NCBI GenBank assembly: GCA_900539915.1 | Contig: UQDU01000023.1 | Coordinates: forward strand, 1 to 34,936 | Source of the DNA: an uncultured Bacteroidales bacterium | GTDB lineage: Bacteria > Bacteroidota > Bacteroidia > Bacteroidales > Muribaculaceae | Direction: 5' to 3' | DNA length: 34,936 bases | Notes under the pieces: generated by a model | Database searches by the model: none | Seen by the model: the letters and a program-made list of their open reading frames with translations, nothing else | Told to the model about the DNA's origin: nothing | Made by a program: the position numbers and the translations under genes | Shown: positions 1 to 7,410 of the stretch, piece after piece | How positions within the stretch are numbered: the first letter of the stretch is position 1 | How the letters are laid out: the number at the start of each line of letters is the position of its first letter

Positions 1-17
1 ATGTGTATAAGAGACAG
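1..17. other. Residual Tn5/Nextera mosaic-end adapter (not genomic)
   Basis: The window opens with ATGTGTATAAGAGACAG. This is the last 17 bases of the 19-base Tn5 mosaic end used in transposase-based library preparation. It sits exactly at the contig edge and continues the reading frame of the minus-strand gene only by chance. It should be trimmed, and the adjoining gene should be treated as cut at base 18. Confidence 0.95.
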
Positions 18-1044
18 GGGTGGGGGTGGCGGCGTCGGCTCGTTCGGCATGGAAAATGCGCGGGACGAGGAAGTGGACGCTGATGAGGGTCAGGGCGTAG
101 GTGCATAGAAGCAATGCGATGTCGGCCCACCGCAGGGGCATCAGTCCTCGGAAGTCTCCCCCGATGAGATAGGTGGCAAAAAGGAGCCAGAATATGGTCT
201 GCACTGTCAGGCACATTGTGCACCATGCTTTGGCCTTGAATTTCTGGTAGCTGACGCTCCATATCGTGTATGGCAGACAGCACACGCTTATCACAGCCAG
301 ATAAGAGATAAGCAGCATCGGAAATATCAGAAGCGCGAGAAACGTCACGCTGAAATAGGTCAGTCCTATCTCACACCAGGGTATCGTGCCGAACAGGGCC
401 GAGCCGTCGGATGCGAGCACATGGGCGCAGCCCTCCTTCTCAATCACTCCACATAATGCGTCGGCAGCTGAACTGACCACATGACTCTCCTTAAACACGA
501 GCAGATAGGACACATACACGCCCGCGGCTGTCAACAGGAGCACCACGAGGTGGCTCCACTGCTCATACGTCTTGGTGACTATAACGAAATAAGCCACCAA
601 GCCCAATGCTATGATGCGAAAGGCGATACCCATCAGTCTGTCGGTCAAGCATTTGGCGCGATGCTGGCAGTAATCGGGCTCAGATGCACTGGCCATCGGC
701 GAGGCGGTTAGGGCTTCCCCGGTCCATTTCCCCTCAAACTCATTCAGCGGCATTGAGACAGTGCGGCTTCCCCTGACCATGCCATACACATTGCCGGCAT
801 CAATTCGCGTCACTATCATAAATCCGTCGGCCATACGCGCCACAAAAGGCTCATGGAGCTTAGTCAAATCCTTAGAGGCGTCATCGGTGAGAGTGCTCAG
901 CACGGCATACTCCGCCAGGAGGTCCTGCAACGCGATAAAGGTGTGTTTCGACGGATAAGCCCTGAAACGCGCATCGCTGTAACTGCCGGTGTGGGGCACA
1001 TCGAGCAATGTCAGAAAGTCGGAGAATAGAGTGGACTGTCTCAT
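18..1044 (-). CDS. C39-like domain / vitamin K epoxide reductase (VKOR) family membrane protein, C-terminus missing
   Basis: I translated this minus-strand frame from the ATG at 1044; it stays open for 342 codons to the adapter. Residues 1 to about 115 resemble the C39 peptidase-like domain found in front of VKOR in Bacteroidota, with no cysteine where a C39 protease would have its nucleophile. Residues 137 to 330 hold about five hydrophobic segments and the VKOR pattern: loop cysteines C198 and C206 followed by VLAS and LFGTIPW, then the active-site pair C275-T-M-C278. VKOR homologues oxidise or relay electrons from thiol oxidoreductases to quinone and so support disulphide formation outside the cytoplasm. 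Bacterial members often carry a C-terminal thioredoxin domain; here that part would lie beyond the contig edge. The gene starts 42 bp after the stop of the upstream membrane protein, with no promoter seen between, so the two may be co-transcribed. Family call is firm; partner and substrate are unknown. Confidence 0.85.
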
Positions 1045-1086
1045 AGTGATATATAAACAATCCTGTCCGACATAAGTTAGACGGCA

Positions 1087-2787
1087 TCAGTACATATCCA
1101 CGCCGGCCACCTGAAACGTCTTCTCCTTAATCACAGCCGTATATTCATGTCCGCCGAAAGTAAAGTCACCGGCATCAACCTGCTCGCACTCTGGAAGCCC
1201 GTACAGGCGCAATTTGATACGTTTTCTCAACGGCAGCGCAGCTCCTCCGTCAGAGAAATCGTATCTGACCGTAAATGTATGCCCGGCGGATGGGTCTCCG
1301 TCAGCGCGCCGGATGAGATGATCTATGTCATCCACGGTGTAGAAATCGCCAGTGCCCGGGACTCTGTTGGCCGGGACGAAGAACGCATCGGGGTCACTCA
1401 GCAGCTTAGCCTCTCCGGGTGGCACCACACGCAACGGCTTATGCTCCGGCTGACGGTAATAAAACATGACGCTCTTTTCCCTGGCTCGGTCAAAGAGGGA
1501 GCTGCTGGCTATGTCTATGGCCCATGGGTCGACCCACGGAGCCGCCAAAGGATTGGCTACAGTCAACGGAGCATAGACGACAGTGCCGGTAGGCGATGCC
1601 AGAAAATCCTCTATCATATCACGGTAATGGGCATAATGCCTGCGTGCCTCCACGACTATGGATGACTGATGCGCCGCAAACACCGCCAGCAAGCCTACAG
1701 TCACATATACCGGAGCCTTCCACCTAACATATCTGCTGCACACACGCAGGGCAACCGTCACACTGAAAAACGTCAGAGCAAGGCTGCCACGAGTAAACCC
1801 CGAGACAAGCACAAGCACCATGCCTGTGGTGAAAAACATGATGGCAAGCAGCATGAGATTGCTGCGGCAAAAAAGTATGAAATCGTCCTTATGCTTTAAC
1901 AGCATCCATAACAAGGCGGCTATGGCGAGGTCAAATGGCAGATTTGACAGCAGACCTATGGTGCCGTGGACGGCCCAGGACAACAGTCCGGGAAAGTTGC
2001 CGACACTTTCGTCGGTACGCGACCAAACCGCCGGGGCACTGAGCAGCGTGGCGGTGCCGGCGATATATGCAAGGGCGAGGATGGCCGATGAAGTCAAAGG
2101 CTTGCGGTATCCAACGGCATAAATCAGCACCAATGCGCATGACACAGGCACAACGAAAGCCTCATGGGTCCAACCCAATATGTAGCAAAGCGGACACAGC
2201 AATGCCACCTGCCACCAACCAAGAGCGCGGTCACGCCTCCATATCAGCAAAAAAAGCAGTGAGGCCCCGAGGCTCCAGAGATAGTTTATGCCATATGCCG
2301 GGCAAAACCACAAAGACTCGGTCTGCGGCATGCAATATAGCAGCACGATTATCATGAGAAGCAGTCTGAACGGTGTCAGTCCCCGACGCGAGAAGATGAA
2401 GACGGCGGCCAGATACGACACAATCAGGAAGACCAGAGAGTTGACCACATAGAATGTCTCAACTCCTATTATGCCCATAAACAGCATCACAAGGAAATGG
2501 ACGGGCATGCGGCCATTGGAGCCATTGTACATGTCGCGAAGCGAATACATGATGTCATCCACACCCGATATAGGCACAGGCTCATAGTCACAGGCCGCAT
2601 ACTCCACATCGAATTTCACAAACGAGAAATCCAGATTGTCCTCCATAGGGATATTGGGCGTGGACCTGAGATAAAACGACACTCCCGACACCAAGAATAT
2701 GGCTACATACAGCCACAACTTAGAGTTCCGGCCGATAGCTCCCGAGCTGACAGCAGCCGGGTCACACTTATACTCTGCTTCTGACAT
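1087..2787 (-). CDS. Polytopic membrane protein, DUF6056-like (GT-C type layout)
   Basis: The 566-residue protein has an N-terminal membrane segment (about residues 24-42), an extracytoplasmic loop with acidic residues (PMEDN near 48-52), and then a series of about ten hydrophobic segments to residue 390, followed by a soluble C-terminal tail of about 170 residues. The motifs NGRMPVHFL (residues about 91-99) and GWTHEAF recur in the protein at 26749-28287 as NGRFLVHI and GFSHECF, so the two look like paralogues. This pattern fits the DUF6056 family of Bacteroidota membrane proteins. The overall layout is that of lipid-linked-sugar-using GT-C glycosyltransferases, but no activity can be claimed. 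A TAnnTTTG box on the minus strand ends only 6 bp before the ATG, so the message may be leaderless. The VKOR gene follows after 42 bp. Confidence 0.8.
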   Translation of the reverse strand: MSEAEYKCDPAAVSSGAIGRNSKLWLYVAIFLVSGVSFYLRSTPNIPMEDNLDFSFVKFDVEYAACDYEPVPISGVDDIMYSLRDMYNGSNGRMPVHFLVMLFMGIIGVETFYVVNSLVFLIVSYLAAVFIFSRRGLTPFRLLLMIIVLLYCMPQTESLWFCPAYGINYLWSLGASLLFLLIWRRDRALGWWQVALLCPLCYILGWTHEAFVVPVSCALVLIYAVGYRKPLTSSAILALAYIAGTATLLSAPAVWSRTDESVGNFPGLLSWAVHGTIGLLSNLPFDLAIAALLWMLLKHKDDFILFCRSNLMLLAIMFFTTGMVLVLVSGFTRGSLALTFFSVTVALRVCSRYVRWKAPVYVTVGLLAVFAAHQSSIVVEARRHYAHYRDMIEDFLASPTGTVVYAPLTVANPLAAPWVDPWAIDIASSSLFDRAREKSVMFYYRQPEHKPLRVVPPGEAKLLSDPDAFFVPANRVPGTGDFYTVDDIDHLIRRADGDPSAGHTFTVRYDFSDGGAALPLRKRIKLRLYGLPECEQVDAGDFTFGGHEYTAVIKEKTFQVAGVDMY

Positions 2788-2792
2788 GACTG

Positions 2793-2800
2793 CAAATTTA
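2793..2800 (-). promoter_or_regulatory. -7 box of the DUF6056-like gene
   Basis: On the minus strand the sequence reads TAAATTTG, matching the Bacteroidota -7 consensus TAnnTTTG. The start codon begins at 2787, so a transcript starting the usual 5-7 bases downstream would begin at or next to the ATG. I saw no convincing TTTG element at the -33 distance. Confidence 0.5.
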
Positions 2801-2839
2801 GTAAAAAAACCGACTCCACTATTCCCGGATTATTTTTTG

Positions 2840-2847
2840 TAACTTTG
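2840..2847 (+). promoter_or_regulatory. -7 box of the GT-C-like gene
   Basis: TAACTTTG matches TAnnTTTG. It lies 31 bp before the ATG at 2879 and back to back with the minus-strand box at 2793-2800, so this short intergenic stretch is probably a divergent promoter pair. It also shows that a TTG codon at 2849 is not the translation start. Confidence 0.6.
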
Positions 2848-2878
2848 CTTGCTGATAACAATCCACAAACCTCAGAGA

Positions 2879-4177
2879 ATGTCCAGCCGATTCTTCACTA
2901 TTATAAGGGGCAAGCTGTCAGGCGAATTTTCCGGAAGATACCGCATAATATATCTGCTCGCCGTGGCAGAAGCCATGCTGTGCATAATATTCCCCGGGCA
3001 GCTGCAGATATATGACCATGACACATGGACCTACCTCGAGACGTGGGGTAATTACGACATATTTCGCCCGTCAACATTCGTTGACATATACCGCACGCCG
3101 GTATATCCGCTGTTTTTAGGCATCACGACCCTTAACCAGCAGCTGCCCATGGCAACGGTGGTTTTAGTCCAGTGGATTGTATTCATAGCCTCCATCCCGT
3201 TTTTCAAGAGGTTGTCATTCATGTTGGTCCGACGCAAAAGCATAACCTTCTGGATGACTCTCTTTTATGCCGCCTTCTGGGGAAGCATCGAAGTCAACTA
3301 CTGTCTGATGACCGAATCGCTGTCACAGAGTCTGATTGTTATGTTTGTGTATTTCATGGTGCGCAGCTTGCTGCGTCCCGGGGCAAAAAGCATCTATTGC
3401 AGCGCACTCTGTCTGCTGATTCTGGTGTTTCTTCGTCCGGCGATGCTGTATCTCCCGGTAATCTACATCGCCGTCTGCGTCTATATCTGGACACGCAACC
3501 ACCGTGAGGGGCTGAGAGGCCTGCTTTCGGCAGCGGCGATATGCCTCTCACTCTACGGATACGCATCGGCATTCAATCACCAGCACGGATTTTTCGCCAT
3601 GTCCGATGTCTCGGACTACAACAATTATATCCGCTGCGTCACCTTCGGCATCAACGACGAGAAATGCTATCCGCCATATCTCCTGCCGCATCTAACCACC
3701 ACCGACTCTGTCACAGGCCAAATAACATGGACGAAAGACATACCGCCCTATGTGGCCCATACCAAGGACTTCCACGACGGGGTCACCACCAATATCAAGA
3801 CCCACCCCGACAAATTCGCCTTAGCCACCGTATGGACGTTCACGAGTTTCTGGCGATGCCGCGCCAACCAGTGTCTTTTTCTCTATTGGCCTATAGGCAT
3901 GATGCTGACGCTCGGCATGGACACAGCCGCCGTGATGGTGATGATATACCTTATCATATCCGTAGCGGCAATGTGGCGTAGCAAAGTGCTGATGCCCGTG
4001 CCGCTGCTCATAGCCGGGATATGGATAGCCCACGCCCTTGTCAGCTGGTTAGGAGCCTACTGGGCGTTTGACAGGCTCATCCAGCCCGTATTCCCCATGC
4101 TCATCCTGATTTTCGGCCAACTCTGCTCCTTCTACACCAAAACCCGCACCGCCGCCGAAGTCTTCCATCCACTCTGA
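2879..4177 (+). CDS. ArnT/GT39-like integral membrane protein (putative glycosyltransferase)
   Basis: The 432-residue protein starts at the ATG at 2879; an in-frame TTG at 2849 lies next to the promoter box and is rejected. A membrane segment near residues 22-42 is followed by a loop with DHDTWTYLETW and then RTPVYPLFLGI. This RTPxYP arrangement is typical of GT-C transferases of the ArnT/PMT superfamily, where the acidic residues in the first loop bind metal or the lipid-linked donor. About nine further hydrophobic segments follow, to WLGAYWAFDRLIQPVFPMLIL near the C-terminus. Such enzymes move a sugar from a polyprenyl phosphate carrier to a glycan or lipid on the outer side of the inner membrane. 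Donor and acceptor cannot be told. The neighbour downstream is an FAD enzyme with its own promoter, so functional linkage is only suggested. Confidence 0.75.
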   Translation: MSSRFFTIIRGKLSGEFSGRYRIIYLLAVAEAMLCIIFPGQLQIYDHDTWTYLETWGNYDIFRPSTFVDIYRTPVYPLFLGITTLNQQLPMATVVLVQWIVFIASIPFFKRLSFMLVRRKSITFWMTLFYAAFWGSIEVNYCLMTESLSQSLIVMFVYFMVRSLLRPGAKSIYCSALCLLILVFLRPAMLYLPVIYIAVCVYIWTRNHREGLRGLLSAAAICLSLYGYASAFNHQHGFFAMSDVSDYNNYIRCVTFGINDEKCYPPYLLPHLTTTDSVTGQITWTKDIPPYVAHTKDFHDGVTTNIKTHPDKFALATVWTFTSFWRCRANQCLFLYWPIGMMLTLGMDTAAVMVMIYLIISVAAMWRSKVLMPVPLLIAGIWIAHALVSWLGAYWAFDRLIQPVFPMLILIFGQLCSFYTKTRTAAEVFHPL

Positions 4178-4562
4178 CCGTCCTCTAAACGCGATTTTAT
4201 TATTTGCACCCTACCACATGCCACGAATCTTGTGACTTATGGATGCAATAACTATGTATATGGTCGTAATCACCTCTTACGCATCTCTTAGATGTCATGA
4301 TTGCCGCCTTTAATATCTTTACCGTTCCTCTATTCAACTTTCTTATCTGTAATATTACCGAAAACTGAGGCTCCTATATCTTAATCTTGACAAACATAAG
4401 TTTTTATCGTATCTTTGGACTATCTCATTCAGAGCCTTCATAAACCATAGGCTATTCACTAATGCTGACAATGCGCCCATACAACCAATCAGGCTTTGGC
4501 GGAGCAATGGCATGAATAGTGGACCCCGGTTCACTATTACTAACATCTAACATACACATCTT
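4178..4562. other. Intergenic stretch with one promoter and no gene
   Basis: These 385 bp are AT-richer than the flanking genes and hold no long reading frame. A 17-codon ATG frame at 4462 has no supporting features. The only signal I can support is the promoter at 4387-4417. The remaining 145 bp before the oxidoreductase would form a long 5' untranslated region in which I recognise no known riboswitch. Confidence 0.6.
4387..4417 (+). promoter_or_regulatory. Bacteroidota-type promoter of the FAD oxidoreductase
   Basis: TTG at 4387-4389 and TATCTTTG at 4410-4417 are separated by 20 bp, which agrees with the -33/-7 layout. The start codon lies 145 bp further on, giving an unusually long leader. 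Confidence 0.65.
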
Positions 4563-6113
4563 ATGCAAGATAATGCCAAACTCTCCAAAGACAACCACAG
4601 CCCCAAAGCAGTCATAGCCGGCGCTGGGCCTGCCGGTCTGACAGCGGCCCTCGAACTGCTTCGCCAGACCGACATCAAGCCTGAAGTTTTTGAGGCAGAC
4701 AACGTTGTCGGAGGCATATCACGCACCGTAAACTATAAGGGCAACCGAATAGACATCGGAGGTCACCGCTTCTTCAGCAAGAGCGAAGAAGTAACCAACT
4801 GGTGGAACGCCATGATGCCGGCTCTCCCCACCCAAAGCCTTGAAGGCAGCGAAGACAATGACCGCGTAATGCTTCGCCGCAACCGCGTGTCGCGCATCTA
4901 CTATCTGCGTAAGTTTTTCGATTACCCCATCACCCTCTCCAAGCAGACATTTGCCAACATGGGGCTCGGTCGTACACTGAAAGCCGGCATCGGCTATCTG
5001 GCAAGCACCGTCCACAAGCGCAAAGAGGAATCCCTGGAAGATTTTTACATCAACCGCTTCGGCAAACCGCTCTACTCGATGTTTTTCGAGGACTACACCG
5101 AAAAAGTCTGGGGTGTACATCCGTCAAAACTCGGTGCGGACTGGGGCAGCCAGCGTGTCAAAGGGCTTTCAATCTTCACCATATTAAAGGACATGCTTGC
5201 CAAGAGCCTCGGCACCAAAGGCAAAGGCGGCAAGGTAGAGACATCTCTCATTGAAGAGTTTATCTATCCGAAATACGGTCCGGGACACCTTTGGGAAACT
5301 GCGGCCAAGGCTGTAGAGGAAGAGGGTGGACAAATCAGGATGCAGACATCTGTCGAGAAAATCAATGTAGCCGACGGACGCATCGTATCAGCTAACGTAA
5401 AAGACAGCTCAGGCAAAACCAGTACCATCCCATGCGACTATTTCCTCTCCTCGATGCCCATCAAGGACCTCATCGCAGCCATTGACGGTATTGAGGTTCC
5501 CGAAGATGTCCGCAAAATAGCATCAGAACTGCCTTATCGCGATTTCATCACCGCAGGGTTGCTCGTCAAGGACCTGTCAATCAAGAATACTACAGCCATC
5601 AAAACATATAACGACCGCGTCCCTGACACATGGATCTATGTGCAGGAACGTGACGTCAAACTTGGTCGTATCCAGGTATTCAACAACTGGTCGCCTTACA
5701 TGGTGGCCGATGATGCCAACACCATGTGGATAGGTCTGGAATATTTCTGCACCGAGGGTGACAAGCTCTGGGAGATGTCTGAGGATGATTTCATCAAAAT
5801 GGCCATTTCCGAGCTTGAGAAAATCGACATCATCAAATCATCAGATGTCATTGATGCCGTGCGCATACGCATGAAGAAAGCCTACCCGGCATATTACGGG
5901 GCTTATTACTCACTTGACAAGGTAAAGGCCTTCCTTGATTCCATACCTAATCTGTATTGTATCGGCCGCAACGGACAGCACCGCTACAACAATATGGACC
6001 ACTCCATGCTTACGGCCATGGAAGCAGTCAAAACCATCAAATCAGGAACCAGCGACAAATCCTCACTCTGGGCCGTCAACACCGAAGAAGAGTATCACGA
6101 AACCAAGAAATAG
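4563..6113 (+). CDS. NAD(P)/FAD-dependent oxidoreductase (amine-oxidase / UDP-galactopyranose-mutase-like fold)
   Basis: The 516-residue protein has an N-terminal dinucleotide-binding motif, AGAGPAGLTAALELL at about residues 19-33, followed by the acidic end of the second strand (VFEADNVVGGISRTV), as in FAD-binding Rossmann folds. The next part, GNRIDIGGHRFF, is typical of the protoporphyrinogen-oxidase/UDP-galactopyranose-mutase-like group. A C-terminal stretch with GRNGQHRYNNMDHSM resembles the second FAD-contact region. The protein has no signal peptide and is probably cytoplasmic. Related genes are often found near surface polysaccharide genes, and here the neighbour is a GT-C-like membrane protein, so sugar-nucleotide or polyprenyl-lipid redox chemistry is possible. 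The true substrate is unknown, and a specific mutase activity is not claimed. Confidence 0.8.
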   Translation: MQDNAKLSKDNHSPKAVIAGAGPAGLTAALELLRQTDIKPEVFEADNVVGGISRTVNYKGNRIDIGGHRFFSKSEEVTNWWNAMMPALPTQSLEGSEDNDRVMLRRNRVSRIYYLRKFFDYPITLSKQTFANMGLGRTLKAGIGYLASTVHKRKEESLEDFYINRFGKPLYSMFFEDYTEKVWGVHPSKLGADWGSQRVKGLSIFTILKDMLAKSLGTKGKGGKVETSLIEEFIYPKYGPGHLWETAAKAVEEEGGQIRMQTSVEKINVADGRIVSANVKDSSGKTSTIPCDYFLSSMPIKDLIAAIDGIEVPEDVRKIASELPYRDFITAGLLVKDLSIKNTTAIKTYNDRVPDTWIYVQERDVKLGRIQVFNNWSPYMVADDANTMWIGLEYFCTEGDKLWEMSEDDFIKMAISELEKIDIIKSSDVIDAVRIRMKKAYPAYYGAYYSLDKVKAFLDSIPNLYCIGRNGQHRYNNMDHSMLTAMEAVKTIKSGTSDKSSLWAVNTEEEYHETKK

Positions 6114-6181
6114 CCTGCCGGCTATCCGTGAAGCTCAGTCCACTTTGCCGCAGACTTGCAAAAAAAACGTGATGTAACAGG

Positions 6182-6211
6182 TTTGTAATATCGGCAAAAA
6201 GCGTACCTTTG
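6182..6211 (+). promoter_or_regulatory. Promoter of lrgAB
   Basis: TTTG at 6182-6185 and TACCTTTG at 6204-6211 are 18 bp apart and match the -33/-7 elements of Bacteroidota. The ATG of lrgA follows at 6246. Confidence 0.7.
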
Positions 6212-6228
6212 TCAGTCATTTTGACTGA
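6212..6228 (+). promoter_or_regulatory. Inverted repeat across the predicted lrgAB transcription start
   Basis: TCAGTCA, TTT, TGACTGA is a perfect 7-bp inverted repeat with a 3-base spacer. It begins one base after the -7 box and covers the expected start of transcription. It could be an operator for a dimeric regulator or a hairpin at the 5' end of the mRNA. No U-rich tract follows, so it is not a terminator. Confidence 0.6.
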
Positions 6229-6245
6229 TTAAAATTTCTACGTCT

Positions 6246-6632
6246 ATGCTGATTATCCAGTTGGCTGTGTTGTTTCTGTTTCTCGCCATCGGCGAGCTTG
6301 TCGTTTACATAACCGATATTCCTGTACCGTCGAGCATCATAGGGATGCTCCTGCTCACGCTGTCGCTACAACTCCGCATCATCAGGCTGCGCCATGTGGC
6401 CGGTGTGGCCGACTTTCTCGTGGGGAATCTCGGCTTTTTCTTCGTGCCCGCCGGAGTGGCGTTGCTCGGCTACTTTGACCTTATCCGCGAGCAGTGGGTG
6501 GCCATAGTGGGAGCATCCGCCATCAGCACATTTATTGTGATAGGCATTACGGGATGGGTGCACCAGATTATCCGCAAGTCGTCACATCACCACCATCATA
6601 AAAACAACCGGCCGATGCCACAAAAATCCTGA
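6246..6632 (+). CDS. lrgA: CidA/LrgA family membrane protein
   Basis: The 128-residue protein has four hydrophobic segments (about residues 2-20, 26-44, 60-78 and 85-105) and the family pattern GELVVYITDIPVPSSIIGMLLL near the N-terminus, followed by FFFVPAGVALLGYFDLI. LrgA/CidA proteins are small holin-like inner membrane proteins studied as modulators of murein hydrolase activity and, in some species, of pyruvate uptake; which applies here is unknown. The stop codon is 3 bp before the lrgB start, so the pair is one operon. The C-terminal tail ends with five consecutive histidines (SSHHHHHKNN), a natural metal-binding-like run. The promoter and inverted repeat upstream suggest specific regulation. 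Confidence 0.9.
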   Translation: MLIIQLAVLFLFLAIGELVVYITDIPVPSSIIGMLLLTLSLQLRIIRLRHVAGVADFLVGNLGFFFVPAGVALLGYFDLIREQWVAIVGASAISTFIVIGITGWVHQIIRKSSHHHHHKNNRPMPQKS

Positions 6633-6635
6633 ACG

Positions 6636-7331
6636 ATGGAATTTCTTGAAAACAGCTATTTCCTGATAGCCGTCACATTCGTGGCCTACGTAATGGCCCA
6701 GCTTGCCTACCGCCGCACAGGCCTCATGCTGCTTAACCCGATTCTCGTCTCCATAGTAGCCCTGATAGGCTTCCTGATAGTCACAGGCGTACCTTACGAC
6801 CGCTACAGCGAAGGCGGACGTATGATAGAGTTCTGGCTCAAACCTGCCGTGGTGGCACTCGGTGTGCCGCTCTACCGCCAGCTATCCGCCATACGCAAGC
6901 AGCTACTCCCCATCATCCTTGCCGAGCTTGCCGGGTGTGTCATAGGCATCGTGACGGTGGTGTTTTTCGCCGAACTGTTCGGAGCCACACGTGAAGTGAT
7001 AGTATCTCTGGCTGCCAAATCAGTCACTACCCCCATAGCCATGGAGGTCACACGCAGCCTCGGAGGCATCCCGTCACTGACCGCAGCCGTGGTGTGTGCC
7101 GTCGGCATCTTCGGAGGCATGTCTGGTTTCAAGGTGATGAAACTGGCCCGTGTCAAAAGCCCCATAGCCCAGGGACTCTCCATGGGCACCGCGGCCCACG
7201 CCGTAGGCACCTCCATAGCCATGGAGAAAGGAAGCTACCGCTACGGCGCATGGTCATCGCTCGGACTGACAGTCAATGGCCTCCTGACGGCACTGCTCAC
7301 ACCCACCATCCTCGCTCTGATGGGTTATTGA
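6636..7331 (+). CDS. lrgB: LrgB/CidB family membrane protein
   Basis: The 231-residue protein has about six to seven hydrophobic segments and the conserved LrgB features: LVSIVALIGFLIVTGVPYDRY at about residues 37-57, FWLKPAVVALGVPLYRQL at 69-86, then SLAAKSVTTPIAMEV and GTAAHAVGTSIAMEKG in the C-terminal half. It partners LrgA in the inner membrane. The length is normal for the family, with no sign of truncation. It is translated just 3 bp after lrgA, and no terminator is evident before the purM promoter. Confidence 0.92.
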   Translation: MEFLENSYFLIAVTFVAYVMAQLAYRRTGLMLLNPILVSIVALIGFLIVTGVPYDRYSEGGRMIEFWLKPAVVALGVPLYRQLSAIRKQLLPIILAELAGCVIGIVTVVFFAELFGATREVIVSLAAKSVTTPIAMEVTRSLGGIPSLTAAVVCAVGIFGGMSGFKVMKLARVKSPIAQGLSMGTAAHAVGTSIAMEKGSYRYGAWSSLGLTVNGLLTALLTPTILALMGY

Positions 7332-7353
7332 TGCAACTTCGCGGAAAAATCCG

Positions 7354-7361
7354 TATCTTTG
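7354..7361 (+). promoter_or_regulatory. -7 box of purM
   Basis: TATCTTTG matches TAnnTTTG and lies 49 bp before the purM ATG. The -33 element is poor: a TTG at 7328-7330 is 23 bp away. Confidence 0.5.
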
Positions 7362-7410
7362 TGTCATTATTTCCAATCACCTTCACTCACATACACTAAA
7401 GTCTCACATT

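Noticed and set aside
4462..4515. 17-codon ATG frame in the leader of the FAD oxidoreductase
   Set aside because: No biased composition, no alternative stems nearby, and no sign of attenuation, in contrast to the pheA leader.
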